Source of the DNA: Acidobacteriota bacterium
Lineage (GTDB): Bacteria > Acidobacteriota > Terriglobia > Acidiferrales > UBA7541
Reading direction: 5' to 3'
Assembly (NCBI GenBank): GCA_013289955.1
Contig: JABCYZ010000008.1
Coordinates: 1-64,000, forward strand
Length of the DNA stretch: 64,000 bases
Numbering within the stretch: the stretch's first letter is position 1; each line of letters opens with the position of its first letter. Positions 50,639-60,848 of this stretch are shown here, piece after piece. The notes below the pieces were generated by a model, which saw only the letters and a list, made by a program, of their open reading frames with translations, was not told where the DNA came from and did no database searches. The translations under genes and the position numbers were made by a program.

Positions 50639-53560
50639 ATGTGTCTTTTGTCTCCGAATACAGACGCCTTGACTCCCCTCCGTTCTCACGCGACTCCCGA
50701 TCGCGCACCCGACCACCTGGCGGAGGGAACTCCCGCGGCTCTTCGTGATGATCTGATCGCTTTGGTCGGGCACACTGCCGTAAGGTCACGTGTCACGGAT
50801 CTTGTGAAATACGCAACGGATGCCAGTCCGTACCGTTTCTTCCCGCAGGTGGTTATCGTTGCTGAATCCGTCGAGCAGATTGCCAAGATCCTGCAGTATG
50901 CGAAACAAAATCACAGGTCTGTGACATTTCGCGCATCGGGGTCAAGCTTGAATGGGCAATCGCAAGGGGACGACATCCTTATCGATGTCCGAGACTGTTT
51001 CAACGGCATCGAGGTACTCGCGGACGGACGCTACGCGAGAATCAAGCCTGGTACGATCATCGCTGCCGCAAACCGTGCATTGTTGGCCTATGACCGGGTT
51101 TTAGGGCCCGATCCTGCGAGCGGCGGAGTGGCCACCGTCGGTGGCGTGGTTGCGAACAATGCCAGCGGCATGACAGCTGGCACAAAACTCAACAGCTACC
51201 ACACGGTAGCTTCGATGAAAGTTCTGCTTCCCTCGGGCACCCTGATCGATACCGCGCGTCCTGACGTTGATCGCACCCTGTTCGAACATGAGCGCGAACT
51301 ACACGACGGATTGCTGGACATTCGCAGCGAGATTCTGCATGACGAGACACTGGTTGCGCGGATAAAGAAGAAATATTCGATCAAAAACACGAACGGTTAT
51401 CGACTGGATGCGTTTCTCGATTGCGATACGCCGGGCGCAATCACACAAAAACTCATGGTCGGGTCCGAAGGAACCCTTGGTTACATCGCGGAGGTTACAT
51501 TCGAAACCCAACCGCTGCGACCACTGCGGTCCACCGGTTTGCTGATTTTTTCGAGCCTTCATGATGCCGCGGCGGCTGCGCCGCAGTTTATTGAAATTGG
51601 CGCGATGGCAGCCGAACTCATGGACGGCCGATGCCTGCAGCTAGCAGGAGCCATCCCCGGCGTACCGAAAGGCTGGCAGGCCGTCAACGAGGATGCCGGC
51701 TCTCTGCTGGTTGAATTCCGCTCTTCCACGAGCGAAGAATTAACCGAGATGGAGGCGGAAGGACTTACGTTTGCGTCATCGCTCAAGCTGCACGAATCCG
51801 CATCATTTAGTCGGGATCCGAAGGTGGCTGCAATTCTCTGGAAGGTGCGCGAGGGATTGTACCCGATCGTCGCGGCCAGCCGGGCTCAGGGAACCTGTCT
51901 CATGATCGAGGATATTTGTGTGCCGCAGAGCGCCGTAGGCGACGCGGCCAACGACATCATTGCACTCCAGCGAAAGTTCAATTACATGGTCAACATCGCC
52001 GGGCATGCCTCAGCCGGCAACCTGCACTTTCTTGTTGGAGTGAACTTCGGTCTTCCTGCCGAGGTGGATAAGTACGCTGCGTTCATGGAGGAGATGACCA
52101 CCATCATCGTCAATAAGTATGACGGGTCCCTGAAGGCCGAGCACGGAACTGGACGGAACATCGCCCCATTCCTAGCAAAGGAATGGGGGCCGAAAGCTAC
52201 TGCGCTCATGTGGCGCATCAAGAAGTTGTTCGATCCGCGCGGCCTACTAGCGCCTGGAGTGATGCTCAACAAAGATCCTCTCGGTCATGTCAAGAACACG
52301 CACACAACTCCCGAGGTGGAGCACGTCGTCAACGCGTGCATCGAATGTGGATACTGTGAGCCAGTGTGCCCAAGCCGGCATTTGACGGCAACGCCTCGAC
52401 AGCGTATCGCGCTTCGCAGAGAGATGATGCGCCAAGAACCCGGTTCGCCGGTCCAAAGGGCCCTGCTCAAAGAATATGAATATGATGCGGTGCAGACTTG
52501 CGCCGGGGACAGCTCCTGTGAACACGCCTGTCCAGTGCAGATCAACACAGGTGTTCTGATGAAGCAGTTTCGTCACATGGAACACGGCCCAACCCAAGAA
52601 TGGGTGGCAGCGCGGGTGGCGGCCAGCTGGGGGAGGGTTGAGCCCTTCGCGCGGATGGCGCTACTGGCAGGAAATGTCGGAGCCAAAGTCCTCGGTGATC
52701 GAACGGTGCGATCAATCCTGAATCTTGTCAGAAGGCTTGTCAGCCCCGAACTAGTGCCGACTTGGATGGAAGCTGTGCCGATGCCGCTGACCTCCAAGCT
52801 GCCGCGCACGAAGTCCGAAGAGGCCGCTGCAATTTACTTTCCCGCTTGTATCAACAGAATCTTCGGTAAGTCGAAGAGATCGAAATGGAAGCTTTCCTTG
52901 CCGGACGCCCTCGTGGCCGTCTCTCAGCGCGCCGGCTACCCGCTACATATTCCGCTGGACGTTGTGGGTAATTGCTGCGCAACCATCTGGCATTCGAAAG
53001 GCTACAACACGGGAAACATTCTGATGGCGAATCGCGTTGTGGAGAGCATGTGGCGCTGGAGCAGAGAGGGAACTCTTCCCATCGTTTGTGACGCCAGCTC
53101 ATGTACTTTGGGGCTTAAACAAGAGGTCCTTGATTATCTGACCCGCGAGAATCGTGAAAGGCACCGGCACCTCCAGATCTACGACTCGATTACCTGGACT
53201 GACGAGAAGATGCTTCCTCATCTCACGATAAATCGCAAAGCTCGAACCGCGACCGCACACCCAACTTGTTCGATGCATACGCTTGGAGTAGAAGCAAACC
53301 TGCGCAAAATAGCGAACGCATTAGCGGAAAAGCCCTTTTTCCCGCTCACGGCGACATGCTGCGCATTTGCAGGCGACCGAGGACTGCTTCATGAGGAGTT
53401 GACCAAATCGGCCACCCTTCAGGAAGCAGGCGAAGTTATGCGCGAAGACCGTGAGCTCTACTTGTGCGCAAACCGAACCTGCGAAGTCGGCATGGAACAT
53501 GCGACGCGAGCGCCGTATGAGTCCTTTGTGTTTGCCTTAGAAGAGTTCACGCGAACCTGA
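50639..53560 (+). CDS. FAD- and FeS-containing D-lactate dehydrogenase-like protein (YdiJ/Dld type)
   Basis: A 973-residue fusion. A FAD_binding_4 domain (about 60-280) with VTFRASGSSLNGQ and GGVATVGGVVANNASG is followed by the FAD-oxidase C domain to about 540 (GHASAGNLHFLV, EHGTGRNIAPF). A ferredoxin-type part has CIECGYCEPVCPSRH (about 567) and SSCEHACPVQINTG. The C-terminal CCG-type part contains VVGNCCATIWHSKG and ATCCAFAGDRG. Such fusions oxidise D-2-hydroxy acids and hand electrons on through FeS clusters. GGGGAG precedes the ATG. The two CCG motifs mean it carries LutA/GlpC-like modules of its own, beside lut genes. Confidence 0.92.
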   Translation: MCLLSPNTDALTPLRSHATPDRAPDHLAEGTPAALRDDLIALVGHTAVRSRVTDLVKYATDASPYRFFPQVVIVAESVEQIAKILQYAKQNHRSVTFRASGSSLNGQSQGDDILIDVRDCFNGIEVLADGRYARIKPGTIIAAANRALLAYDRVLGPDPASGGVATVGGVVANNASGMTAGTKLNSYHTVASMKVLLPSGTLIDTARPDVDRTLFEHERELHDGLLDIRSEILHDETLVARIKKKYSIKNTNGYRLDAFLDCDTPGAITQKLMVGSEGTLGYIAEVTFETQPLRPLRSTGLLIFSSLHDAAAAAPQFIEIGAMAAELMDGRCLQLAGAIPGVPKGWQAVNEDAGSLLVEFRSSTSEELTEMEAEGLTFASSLKLHESASFSRDPKVAAILWKVREGLYPIVAASRAQGTCLMIEDICVPQSAVGDAANDIIALQRKFNYMVNIAGHASAGNLHFLVGVNFGLPAEVDKYAAFMEEMTTIIVNKYDGSLKAEHGTGRNIAPFLAKEWGPKATALMWRIKKLFDPRGLLAPGVMLNKDPLGHVKNTHTTPEVEHVVNACIECGYCEPVCPSRHLTATPRQRIALRREMMRQEPGSPVQRALLKEYEYDAVQTCAGDSSCEHACPVQINTGVLMKQFRHMEHGPTQEWVAARVAASWGRVEPFARMALLAGNVGAKVLGDRTVRSILNLVRRLVSPELVPTWMEAVPMPLTSKLPRTKSEEAAAIYFPACINRIFGKSKRSKWKLSLPDALVAVSQRAGYPLHIPLDVVGNCCATIWHSKGYNTGNILMANRVVESMWRWSREGTLPIVCDASSCTLGLKQEVLDYLTRENRERHRHLQIYDSITWTDEKMLPHLTINRKARTATAHPTCSMHTLGVEANLRKIANALAEKPFFPLTATCCAFAGDRGLLHEELTKSATLQEAGEVMREDRELYLCANRTCEVGMEHATRAPYESFVFALEEFTRT

Positions 53561-53809
53561 AATCAGAAACGGCCGGTTCTGGCACCGCGCACAGATCCGT
53601 CACGACATCGACACTATCGTCAAATCCCTGACAAAAACCCTTGCTGACCAATTCCTTCGCACGAATCGCTTGTGTTTCGATTGAAAACATGGGGGATAAA
53701 CGCCCCTCGGCGAGAGCGGAGGCCTTGCCTTGGATACAGAATTGCATCATCGATAGAGCCCGGCGATTCTCAATTGCGGGTTCCTGCTACGCCAAAAGGA
53801 GAGCCTAAC

Positions 53810-55186
53810 GTGCCATATCGCAGCGTAAACCCGGCGACAGGGGAAGTACTCAAGAGCTTTCCGGAACATACCGATCAACAAGTGATGGATGCGTTGGCAA
53901 CGGCGGATCAGGCGTTTCGAACGTGGTCGGCACGACCATTCAGCGAACGTTCGAAGATCATCGGTCGATGCGCGCAAATTCTTCTGAAGAGAAAGGAAGA
54001 ACTGGCTCGTCTGGCGACATTGGAAATGGGAAAGAGAATCGCCGAGAGTCGAGGCGAGGTGGAACTCAGCGCTTCAATCATGCAGTACTTTGCGAACCAT
54101 GCCGAAGCGTTTCTTGCACCGAAGACCTTCAAATCGGTCACAGGCGATGCGCGTCTTGAGTACTCTCCCTTCGGCGTTCTGCTGAGCATTCAGCCTTGGA
54201 ACTATCCTTACTATCAACTGTCGCGTTTTGCCGGTCCTCATCTGATGTCCGGCAACGTCATGCTTCTGAAACACGCTCCGGGTGTTCCACAGTGCGCCCT
54301 TGCGTTTGACCAGGTGCTCAAGGAAGCAGGCGTGCCGCAAGGCGTGTACACAAATCTATTCCTGAGCAACGATCAGGCGGGTGCTTTGATCGATGATCCG
54401 CGGGTGAAAGGAATCGCGCTCACTGGTTCCGAGCGCGCGGGCGAGTCGCTTGCGTCACGAGCTGGGAAAAACCTGAAGAAATCCACCATGGAACTAGGCG
54501 GCAGCGACGCATTCATCGTTTTGGACGATGCCGACCTCGACCATACAGTAGCCATGGCCATTGTCGGTCGCTTCGGAAACAACGGGCAGACCTGCATCGG
54601 TGCGAAGCGATTCATCGTGGTCGAGTCGATGTTGAAGAAGTTTCTTGCCCAGTTCATTGCTGCGGCTAAGGCCCTTCGTCTGGGAAATCCGCTCGACGAG
54701 AGTGTAACCCTCGGTCCGCTTTCCTCTGACGCAGCGCTTCAGCTGATTCTTCGTCAAATCCAGGAAGCGACGAGCCAAGGCGCTCAAGTCCTGCTTGGAG
54801 GCAAGCGAGCCGGTCAGGTCGGGGCTTTCCTCGAGCCGACCATTCTGACCAACGTAACGCCGGACAATCCTGCATACCGGCAGGAGTTCTTTGGACCTGT
54901 TGCGCTCATTTTTCCTGCCAAGAACGAAGAAGAGGCCATTGCAATCGCCAATGATTCTCCGTTTGGACTCGGCGGTTCCGTATACACGTCGGATATCGAA
55001 AGGGGCAAGAGGGTCGCCAGCCGCATTGAGACAGGCATGGTGTTCATCAACTATCCCGATGTGAGTGCCCCGGATCTGCCGTTCGGCGGAGTTAAACGTT
55101 CTGGTTACGGCAAAGAACTCTCGAACCTTGGTCTGGAAGAGTTTGTGAACAAGAAGTTGATTCTCGTTCCAACCGCCGCCGCATAA
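53810..55186 (+). CDS. NAD(P)-dependent aldehyde dehydrogenase, succinate-semialdehyde type
   Basis: About 458 residues from the GTG at 53810, which has AGGAGA upstream and starts the family pattern PYRSVNPATGE; the frame extends 46 codons further without support. The general base glutamate is in STMELGGSDAF (about 228) and the nucleophile cysteine in NNGQTCIGAKR (about 262). NAD-site features include LTGSERAG, and the C-terminal PDLPFGGVKRSGYGKELS is typical of the GabD/Sad group. The substrate may be succinate semialdehyde or another small aldehyde. It precedes the efflux genes in the same direction. Confidence 0.92.
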   Translation: MPYRSVNPATGEVLKSFPEHTDQQVMDALATADQAFRTWSARPFSERSKIIGRCAQILLKRKEELARLATLEMGKRIAESRGEVELSASIMQYFANHAEAFLAPKTFKSVTGDARLEYSPFGVLLSIQPWNYPYYQLSRFAGPHLMSGNVMLLKHAPGVPQCALAFDQVLKEAGVPQGVYTNLFLSNDQAGALIDDPRVKGIALTGSERAGESLASRAGKNLKKSTMELGGSDAFIVLDDADLDHTVAMAIVGRFGNNGQTCIGAKRFIVVESMLKKFLAQFIAAAKALRLGNPLDESVTLGPLSSDAALQLILRQIQEATSQGAQVLLGGKRAGQVGAFLEPTILTNVTPDNPAYRQEFFGPVALIFPAKNEEEAIAIANDSPFGLGGSVYTSDIERGKRVASRIETGMVFINYPDVSAPDLPFGGVKRSGYGKELSNLGLEEFVNKKLILVPTAAA

Positions 55187-55243
55187 GCCGACCATGAAAG
55201 CTCTTGCGGTTGCAAAAATTTCTTGGTGCCAAGGAGCAAGTTG

Positions 55244-56452
55244 ATGTCCTCCACGCCCGTGCCCGCCAAAGCTGACACACCGGTCGCGAAACTGGCGCCT
55301 GAGCACGATAAAACTCAGGTCACCCCTCGGCCGGAGGCAGGCTGGAAGAAATTTGTGACCCCTCTTCTGGTCGTGCTACTCGCACTGGCCATCTTGATTA
55401 CACTGACGCGCAACTGGAATGCGTGGGAGGGCGGCAAAACGGAGCAAGTCACGGACGACGCCTATGTGCGCGGTGATCTCACACCGTTGAGCACCAAGGT
55501 GGCGGGAATTGTACGCGCTGTCCACGTTGCCGACTACCAACAAGTTCATAAGGGTGATCTGATCGTGGAACTCCAAGACGACGATTACCGAGCGCAGACG
55601 GATCAAGCCAGCGCAGCGGTCGAAGCGGCTCGGGCAGCGATCGAAAACAACCGAAGACAGCGCGAGTTGCAAGATACGCGCATTGACAAAGCTCTGGCTG
55701 GGATCGATCAGGCAAAAGCGCAAATCGCGGCGGCGGAGGCCGGAAAAGAGGCCGTGGAAGCCGATTTAGTGCGCGCCCGCTCCGAGCGAAAGCGCCAAGA
55801 AGACCTGTACCAGGCGCATTCCGCGACGCAACAGAAACTGGAATCCGCCGTAGCCGACGAAGCGCGCCTCTCTGCCCAGTTCGCGAGCCGTGACGCCGAT
55901 CTTCTACAAGCCCGCACGCAGTTGCGCAGCAACGAGATTGGGGCCGAAAGCGAGCGCCGCTCGAAGGCCGTGCTCGAGTCTCAGGACTTGCAACTGCAGG
56001 CCGATCTGCACGCAAAGCAAGCCAGCCTGGTGGTAGCGACGGTCAATTTGGATTACACAAAGATTTACGCTCCGGGCGATGGCAACGTAGGAGAACGGCA
56101 AGTCCGTGCCGGACAGCTTGTTTCACCTGGTACACAGGTCATCTCCTTCGTCGATGTCACGAAGTGGGTACAAGCCAATTACCGGGAAACCCAACTGACC
56201 AATGTTAAGGTCGGCGATCCCGCCGAACTTCGGATCGACCAATTCCCAGGACAGGTCATTCACGGAAAAGTGCTGGAGATAGCCCCGGCCAGCGGATCGC
56301 AATTCGCTCTGCTTCCGCCCGACAATGCGACCGGAAATTTCACCAAAGTCGTGCAGCGGATTCCGGTCAAGATCGCTCTCGATGATTCCACCTTCGCCGC
56401 GAAACTGCGTCCCGGACTTTCCGTGATAGCAACCGTCCGGACGAGACAGTAG
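55244..56452 (+). CDS. HlyD/EmrA-type membrane fusion protein
   Basis: A 402-residue periplasmic adaptor. A single N-terminal membrane helix (VTPLLVVLLALAILITLT) is followed by the lipoyl-like half TDDAYVRGDLTPLSTKVAGI, a long coiled coil rich in A/Q/E (about 105-250), and the second half with KIYAPGDGNVGERQVRAGQLV. The beta-barrel domain is WVQANYRETQLTNVKVGD. Start is the ATG at 55244 with AAGGAG upstream; seven upstream codons are discarded. It connects the MFS pump to the TolC-type channel encoded next. Confidence 0.93.
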   Translation: MSSTPVPAKADTPVAKLAPEHDKTQVTPRPEAGWKKFVTPLLVVLLALAILITLTRNWNAWEGGKTEQVTDDAYVRGDLTPLSTKVAGIVRAVHVADYQQVHKGDLIVELQDDDYRAQTDQASAAVEAARAAIENNRRQRELQDTRIDKALAGIDQAKAQIAAAEAGKEAVEADLVRARSERKRQEDLYQAHSATQQKLESAVADEARLSAQFASRDADLLQARTQLRSNEIGAESERRSKAVLESQDLQLQADLHAKQASLVVATVNLDYTKIYAPGDGNVGERQVRAGQLVSPGTQVISFVDVTKWVQANYRETQLTNVKVGDPAELRIDQFPGQVIHGKVLEIAPASGSQFALLPPDNATGNFTKVVQRIPVKIALDDSTFAAKLRPGLSVIATVRTRQ

Positions 56453-56460
56453 CCGTAACA

Positions 56461-58134
56461 ATGGGAACTTCGAGCATTTCCATCCGCCCCTCCGCACTCG
56501 ACATTGCGCATGGCGCTGCCGCCGCCATTCCATCGGAAGTGTCGACGCGTCCGCTGCTTGGAATTCTCGGAGTCGTTCTCGGTGCCGGACTGGTGACGTT
56601 AACAGGCCGCATGTTGAGTCTCGGTCTTGCGGATTTGAAGGGGCATGCTGGCATAAGCTTCGACGACGGCGCCTGGCTAGATAGCGCCTACAACGCGTCA
56701 TTGATGTTCATCGGGCCATTCACCGTCTACCTCGGAGGATTGCTCGGCCCGCGACGCGTCCTGCTCAGCGCCGCTGCAATCTTCGCTCTAACTTGTGTCT
56801 TCCTTCCATTCATACACAGTTACACTCTGTTTCTCGCCGCACTGGTTCTTGCTGGGATGACCTCAGGCACATTCTATCCGCTCACATTGACGTTCGCGCT
56901 CCGCGCCATTCCGTTGCGCTATCTTCCTTTTACGATTGCCTTGTATGCCGCTTTTGTCGACGGCGCGGTGAATATCGCGCCGTCGCTCTACGGCTGGTAC
57001 CGAGACCACCTGTCGTGGCATTGGATGTTCTGGAACTCGGCCGCCATCGCGCCCATTATGATTCTCTGCGTGTACCTGGGCATTCCGCCGACGCCTCCAC
57101 GCAAGAAGAGCGGTCCTGCTCCAAGTTTCGCCGGGTTCTTGTACCTGAGCCTGGGTTTGGGTTTTGTATTTGCCGCTCTGCAACAAGGCCAACGACTCGA
57201 TTGGTTTCGTTCCGGCGTGTTCAATGCCTGGTTTTGGTGCGGGATGTTTTTTCTCTTGTGCGCGCTTGTCCGGAGGCTGCGCGGCCCCAACCCCCTTGTG
57301 GCCCTGCCGTATCTGGGGAAGTGGAACACAGTGTTGTTGGGTGGACTGCTTTTTTGGTTTCGCTTCACACTGTGCACGACCATCATTCTTATTCCGCAAT
57401 CTCTGGCGATACGCGGGTTGGACGCCGATCAGATCGGGCCGGCGATTATTTGGAGCGCCCTTCCGCTTCTGCCGATAGCTTTTACAGCTGGGTATCTCCT
57501 GCTCCGCAAAATCGATCCCCGCCTGCTCATGGCCGCGGGCCTTGCTTGTACCGCATTCGCTGCCTGGTTGAACGCGCAGTACAGCAGCACGTGGGCGGCC
57601 GCGAATTTTTACCCCACCGAATTGCTGACTGGAGTCGGACAGGCATTTGCTTTCATCGGCCTCGTCGGGTGCATCGTATTGCAGGCCATCTTCACGGGTG
57701 GGTTGTCGAGGCCTGAGTGGGTTCTTACATTCTCGGCCTTCTTCCATGTAGTCCGCCTGTTTGGAGGAACCGCTGGTGCCATTTACATGGGTCACTTTCT
57801 GGCTCAACGCGAAAAACTACATTCCAATCTGCTGGGGCTCCACGTCAGCGCTGGAGACTGGATCACTACTCAGAATATTCACACAATGACGGCTGGGTTA
57901 GCCGGGAAATCAGCCGGCATGGTGGCCGCCGGAGAGCGCGCTGTGGATTTGATTGGGGCACGGCTGCGTCTCCAAGCCTACAGTCTGAGTATCGTCGACG
58001 GCTTTCTATTGATTGCCTGGAGTTGCGCGTGTGCATTGCTCATGGTGGCCATGCTGCGCAAATCGCCGCTGGACTACGGCGATCTCAAGGAGATCCAGCA
58101 AACACTGTCTCTCCCGAAGGGGTCAAAATCATGA
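56461..58134 (+). CDS. MFS transporter, DHA2 (EmrB-like) drug efflux
   Basis: A 557-residue protein with about 14 membrane helices, as usual for the DHA2 family. Features include DGAWLDSAYNASLMFIGPFT near the start, GPRRVLLSAAAIFALTCVF (motif A area) and MFWNSAAIAPIMILCVYLG (after the motif C region). The last loop is large and polar (about 435-500), also seen in EmrB. It lies nine bases after the adaptor gene, and its stop overlaps the TolC gene by ATGA, so three proteins of one tripartite pump are made together. Substrates unknown; organic acids or phenolics would fit the surrounding genes. Confidence 0.92.
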   Translation: MGTSSISIRPSALDIAHGAAAAIPSEVSTRPLLGILGVVLGAGLVTLTGRMLSLGLADLKGHAGISFDDGAWLDSAYNASLMFIGPFTVYLGGLLGPRRVLLSAAAIFALTCVFLPFIHSYTLFLAALVLAGMTSGTFYPLTLTFALRAIPLRYLPFTIALYAAFVDGAVNIAPSLYGWYRDHLSWHWMFWNSAAIAPIMILCVYLGIPPTPPRKKSGPAPSFAGFLYLSLGLGFVFAALQQGQRLDWFRSGVFNAWFWCGMFFLLCALVRRLRGPNPLVALPYLGKWNTVLLGGLLFWFRFTLCTTIILIPQSLAIRGLDADQIGPAIIWSALPLLPIAFTAGYLLLRKIDPRLLMAAGLACTAFAAWLNAQYSSTWAAANFYPTELLTGVGQAFAFIGLVGCIVLQAIFTGGLSRPEWVLTFSAFFHVVRLFGGTAGAIYMGHFLAQREKLHSNLLGLHVSAGDWITTQNIHTMTAGLAGKSAGMVAAGERAVDLIGARLRLQAYSLSIVDGFLLIAWSCACALLMVAMLRKSPLDYGDLKEIQQTLSLPKGSKS

Positions 58135-59486
58135 GGCGAAAGGCGCTTGCCCTGCTAGTCGCGGCGACACTCTGGACTTCTCCCAGCGTGGGCGGTCAGA
58201 AGCCAAATTCAGCAGAGCCGCGCCGCATTTCACTGCACGAAGCGGTTGAACTAGCCCTAAAACACAACCATGATGTGCGGCTCGCTGGATTCTCCGTCGA
58301 CGAAAAACAACACGCGAAAGAAGCGGAAAAAAGTTCCTATTTCCCGTCGATACACAACGACAGCAACTTTGCGCGAGTGACGGACACGCAACTGATTGAG
58401 ATTAAGAACGGAAGCCTGGGCACGGTCAGCGGCACGCCGATTCCCGCAGAGAATAGCATCATCAATCAAGGTGGCCGCAACCTGACGACCAGCGGAACAC
58501 AGATCACTCAGCCGTTGACCTCGCTGCTGAAAATCAGGCGGGCAAACGATATCGCCCAGGCCGAGGTAGAAGTGTCACGCGCGAAGGCGCAACTGACAAG
58601 CAATGACGTGGCTCTGGCGGTCCATGAGGTGTACTACGCAGTTCTGATTGCCCAAGCCCATCGCAGCGCTACTGAGGCGAAAATCCAAGCCGCGCAGGAC
58701 CTTGAGAGCGAACGCATCCAGCAGGTTAAGTTCGGTGCTTCTCTCGAACAGGAATCGATCGAGAGCCGCGCGAATTTCTTGCAAGCGAAGCAGGAATTGT
58801 TGACCACGGATCTGCAGTTGTCGGACCTCAAGCTGAGACTCAACGACCTCGTGGGCCTGCCTCTGAACACCGCTCTTGATCTCGATACAACGGTTGGCGA
58901 AGTTCAGGAGAGCTGCCCACGCGAGGAATGTATTGCCACCGCGAAGAACTCGCACCCGGAAATAAGAGCCGCCCGCGCCGAGGTCGAGAGAGCCGTGGCT
59001 GCTGCGCGTTTGGCCAAGACCGATATCTGGGTGCCCGATGTTGACGCCTTTGGTCGCTATAGCTACCAGAACAATGTTCCATTTCTCGCGCGCAACTTTG
59101 GTACGTTCGGCATTCACTTCAGCTACGATCTGTTTGACGCTGGCAAGAAGCGCGCCACCCTGCATGAACGCGATTCCCAATTGTCCGAGGCAAAGGAAAA
59201 TCTTGCGAAGGTGACGGACGAAGTCGAACTGCAGGTCCAGACCGCCTACAACAAACTTGAACGGACCCAGGAGATGCTCAAAGTCTCGGAAGAGATCCTG
59301 GCGCTGCGACACGAATCGAGCCGCGTTCAGCAGCAAGAACTATTGCGAGGAGCCGCGCTCAAATCGCAGGCCGCCACGGCGAGCGCGCAAGAATTTGACG
59401 CCAAGGCGCTCCTGCTGCAATCGCAGCTGGACTACGCGCGCGCGCACGATGAGTTCGTGCGTGCGATGGGTACAACTCCAGAGTGA
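58131..59486 (+). CDS. TolC-family outer membrane efflux protein
   Basis: A 451-residue protein starting at the ATG 58131 that overlaps the MFS stop. A signal peptide is visible (KALALLVAATLWTSPSVGG). Two OEP repeats follow, each opening with the typical heptad-rich helix (ISLHEAVELALKHNHDVRLA and CIATAKNSHPEIRAARAEVE) and continuing with long coiled coils. The frame extends far upstream through the MFS gene but that part is not homologous to anything expected. It forms the outer-membrane channel of the pump. Confidence 0.92.
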   Translation: MRRKALALLVAATLWTSPSVGGQKPNSAEPRRISLHEAVELALKHNHDVRLAGFSVDEKQHAKEAEKSSYFPSIHNDSNFARVTDTQLIEIKNGSLGTVSGTPIPAENSIINQGGRNLTTSGTQITQPLTSLLKIRRANDIAQAEVEVSRAKAQLTSNDVALAVHEVYYAVLIAQAHRSATEAKIQAAQDLESERIQQVKFGASLEQESIESRANFLQAKQELLTTDLQLSDLKLRLNDLVGLPLNTALDLDTTVGEVQESCPREECIATAKNSHPEIRAARAEVERAVAAARLAKTDIWVPDVDAFGRYSYQNNVPFLARNFGTFGIHFSYDLFDAGKKRATLHERDSQLSEAKENLAKVTDEVELQVQTAYNKLERTQEMLKVSEEILALRHESSRVQQQELLRGAALKSQAATASAQEFDAKALLLQSQLDYARAHDEFVRAMGTTPE

Positions 59487-59519
59487 AGCAAACTGATGCG
59501 CGACCGAGGAGGTAGTTCC

Positions 59520-60512
59520 GTGCGCAAACCCGTCCTGGTAGTAACGGCGTATTTCGTCGATGCCGTGGAAACGCGACTCAAGCAGGATTTCGAGCTACGC
59601 CGCAAGAAAAACGGCGTTCGCTTCACGTCGGAGGAATTGCTTTCGGCCGCGGATGGGGCTGATGCGATGTTGGTCACTCCCGCAGACAGACTAGACGACG
59701 CATTTTTCAATCGGGTGGCTTCTTCCGTCAAAGTCATTGCCACCCACTCCGTAGGCTATGATCACATCGACCTCAAGGCTGCCGCGGCGCGGAAAATCGC
59801 GATAGCTTATGTCCCCGGAATTTCGACGGATGCAGTCGCAGACATCACCCTGCTGTTGCTGTTAGGGGCATCGCGACGAGCGTATGAAGGGCTGCAAGTG
59901 GTCCGGAATGGAAGCTGGAATCCAACTGACCTTACAGCGCTCTTGGGCTGGCAACTCACAGGGAAAATTCTCGGAATTTACGGAATGGGGCAGATCGGGC
60001 AGGCAGTTGCGCAACGCGCTCGCGGTTTTGGGATGAAGATCCACTACCACGAACCGCATCGGTTATGCGTCGAGGTTGAAGGAGACGCGATATTCCACGA
60101 TGAGCCTTACGACTTGCTTAAAGTCAGCGCCTTTTTGTCCTTAAACGCACCCGAAACAAAGCAAACCCATCACTTCCTGGATGCCAAAGCAATTGCGTGC
60201 TTGCCGCGTGGCGCAATTGTTGTCAATGCCGCCAGAGGTGGCATTGTGGTTGATGAGGATCTGATCGCTGCCCTCAAGAGCGGCCAAGTCGCTGCTGCCG
60301 GCTTGGACACGTACGAAGGGGAACCAAAACTACATCCGGGATATCTGACGCTGCAGAACACATTTCTGCTGCCACATGTAGGCGCCGCCACGATTGAAAC
60401 GCGAACCGCCATGGGCATGCTCGCTCTAGATAATGTGGGGGCGGTTTTGAGGGGATTGCCTGCCCCTTCGCTTCTGACTTCCGAGCCGGCGGGAAAAACA
60501 CATTCCGCCTAA
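59520..60512 (+). CDS. D-2-hydroxyacid dehydrogenase (glyoxylate/hydroxypyruvate reductase type)
   Basis: About 330 residues from the GTG at 59520, chosen because GAGGAGG lies eight bases upstream. The NAD-binding motif is GKILGIYGMGQIGQAVAQRA. The catalytic arginine is in VNAARGGIVVDEDLI, the glutamate region in GLDTYEGEPKLHPGY, and the histidine in LLPHVGAATIETRTAMG. These fit the GyaR/GhrB group, which reduces glyoxylate or hydroxypyruvate. It follows the efflux genes and precedes lutA, in keeping with an organic acid cluster. Confidence 0.92.
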   Translation: MRKPVLVVTAYFVDAVETRLKQDFELRRKKNGVRFTSEELLSAADGADAMLVTPADRLDDAFFNRVASSVKVIATHSVGYDHIDLKAAAARKIAIAYVPGISTDAVADITLLLLLGASRRAYEGLQVVRNGSWNPTDLTALLGWQLTGKILGIYGMGQIGQAVAQRARGFGMKIHYHEPHRLCVEVEGDAIFHDEPYDLLKVSAFLSLNAPETKQTHHFLDAKAIACLPRGAIVVNAARGGIVVDEDLIAALKSGQVAAAGLDTYEGEPKLHPGYLTLQNTFLLPHVGAATIETRTAMGMLALDNVGAVLRGLPAPSLLTSEPAGKTHSA

Positions 60513-60575
60513 GCGGCCACGCTAGCCCAAGTCCGTCACGAAGTCCGAGAATTGGTAAGTGAGACAGGAGGCCGA

Positions 60576-60848
60576 ATGAAGGTGGGACTGGTGGTTCCCT
60601 GTTATGTCGATACGTTCTATCCAGAAGTCGGCATAGCAACGCTTGAGCTGCTTGAACGTCTTGGGGTAGAGGTTGAATACCCGTTCGAGCAGACCTGCTG
60701 TGGCCAACCGATGGCGAACTCAGGATGCGAGGAAGACAGTCGCGCGACAGAAGAACATTTCGTAAGACTTTTCTCCCGGTTTGAATACATCGTTGTTCCC
60801 TCGGGATCGTCGCGGACATCATGGCTAACCATGGGGCCACGACTCTAA
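60576..60848 (+). pseudogene. lutA: lutA, 3'-truncated by deletion
   Basis: Starts at ATG 60576 with AGGAGG four bases upstream. It reads as a good LutA N-terminus (MKVGLVVPCYVDTFYPEVGI, QTCCGQPMANSGC) but only to about residue 78 (VVPSGS), then leaves the family and stops after a dozen foreign residues. LutA proteins are about 240 residues and carry a second CCG motif, which is missing. The lost part and the beginning of lutB appear to have been deleted together. LutA is an FeS subunit of the L-lactate oxidation complex. Confidence 0.8.

Noticed and set aside
53561..53665. Short plus-strand frame (IRHDIDTIVKSL) before the aldehyde dehydrogenase, with a weakly similar stretch near 60520
   Set aside because: Similarity is limited to a few residues; no start codon and no recognisable family, so a gene remnant could not be supported.
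56793..57807. Two long open frames, one on each strand, inside the MFS gene
   Set aside because: Both lie wholly within the well-supported MFS coding sequence and have shadow-like composition.
57717..58130. N-terminal extension of the TolC frame through the MFS gene
   Set aside because: The signal peptide at ATG 58131 and the ATGA overlap mark the true start.
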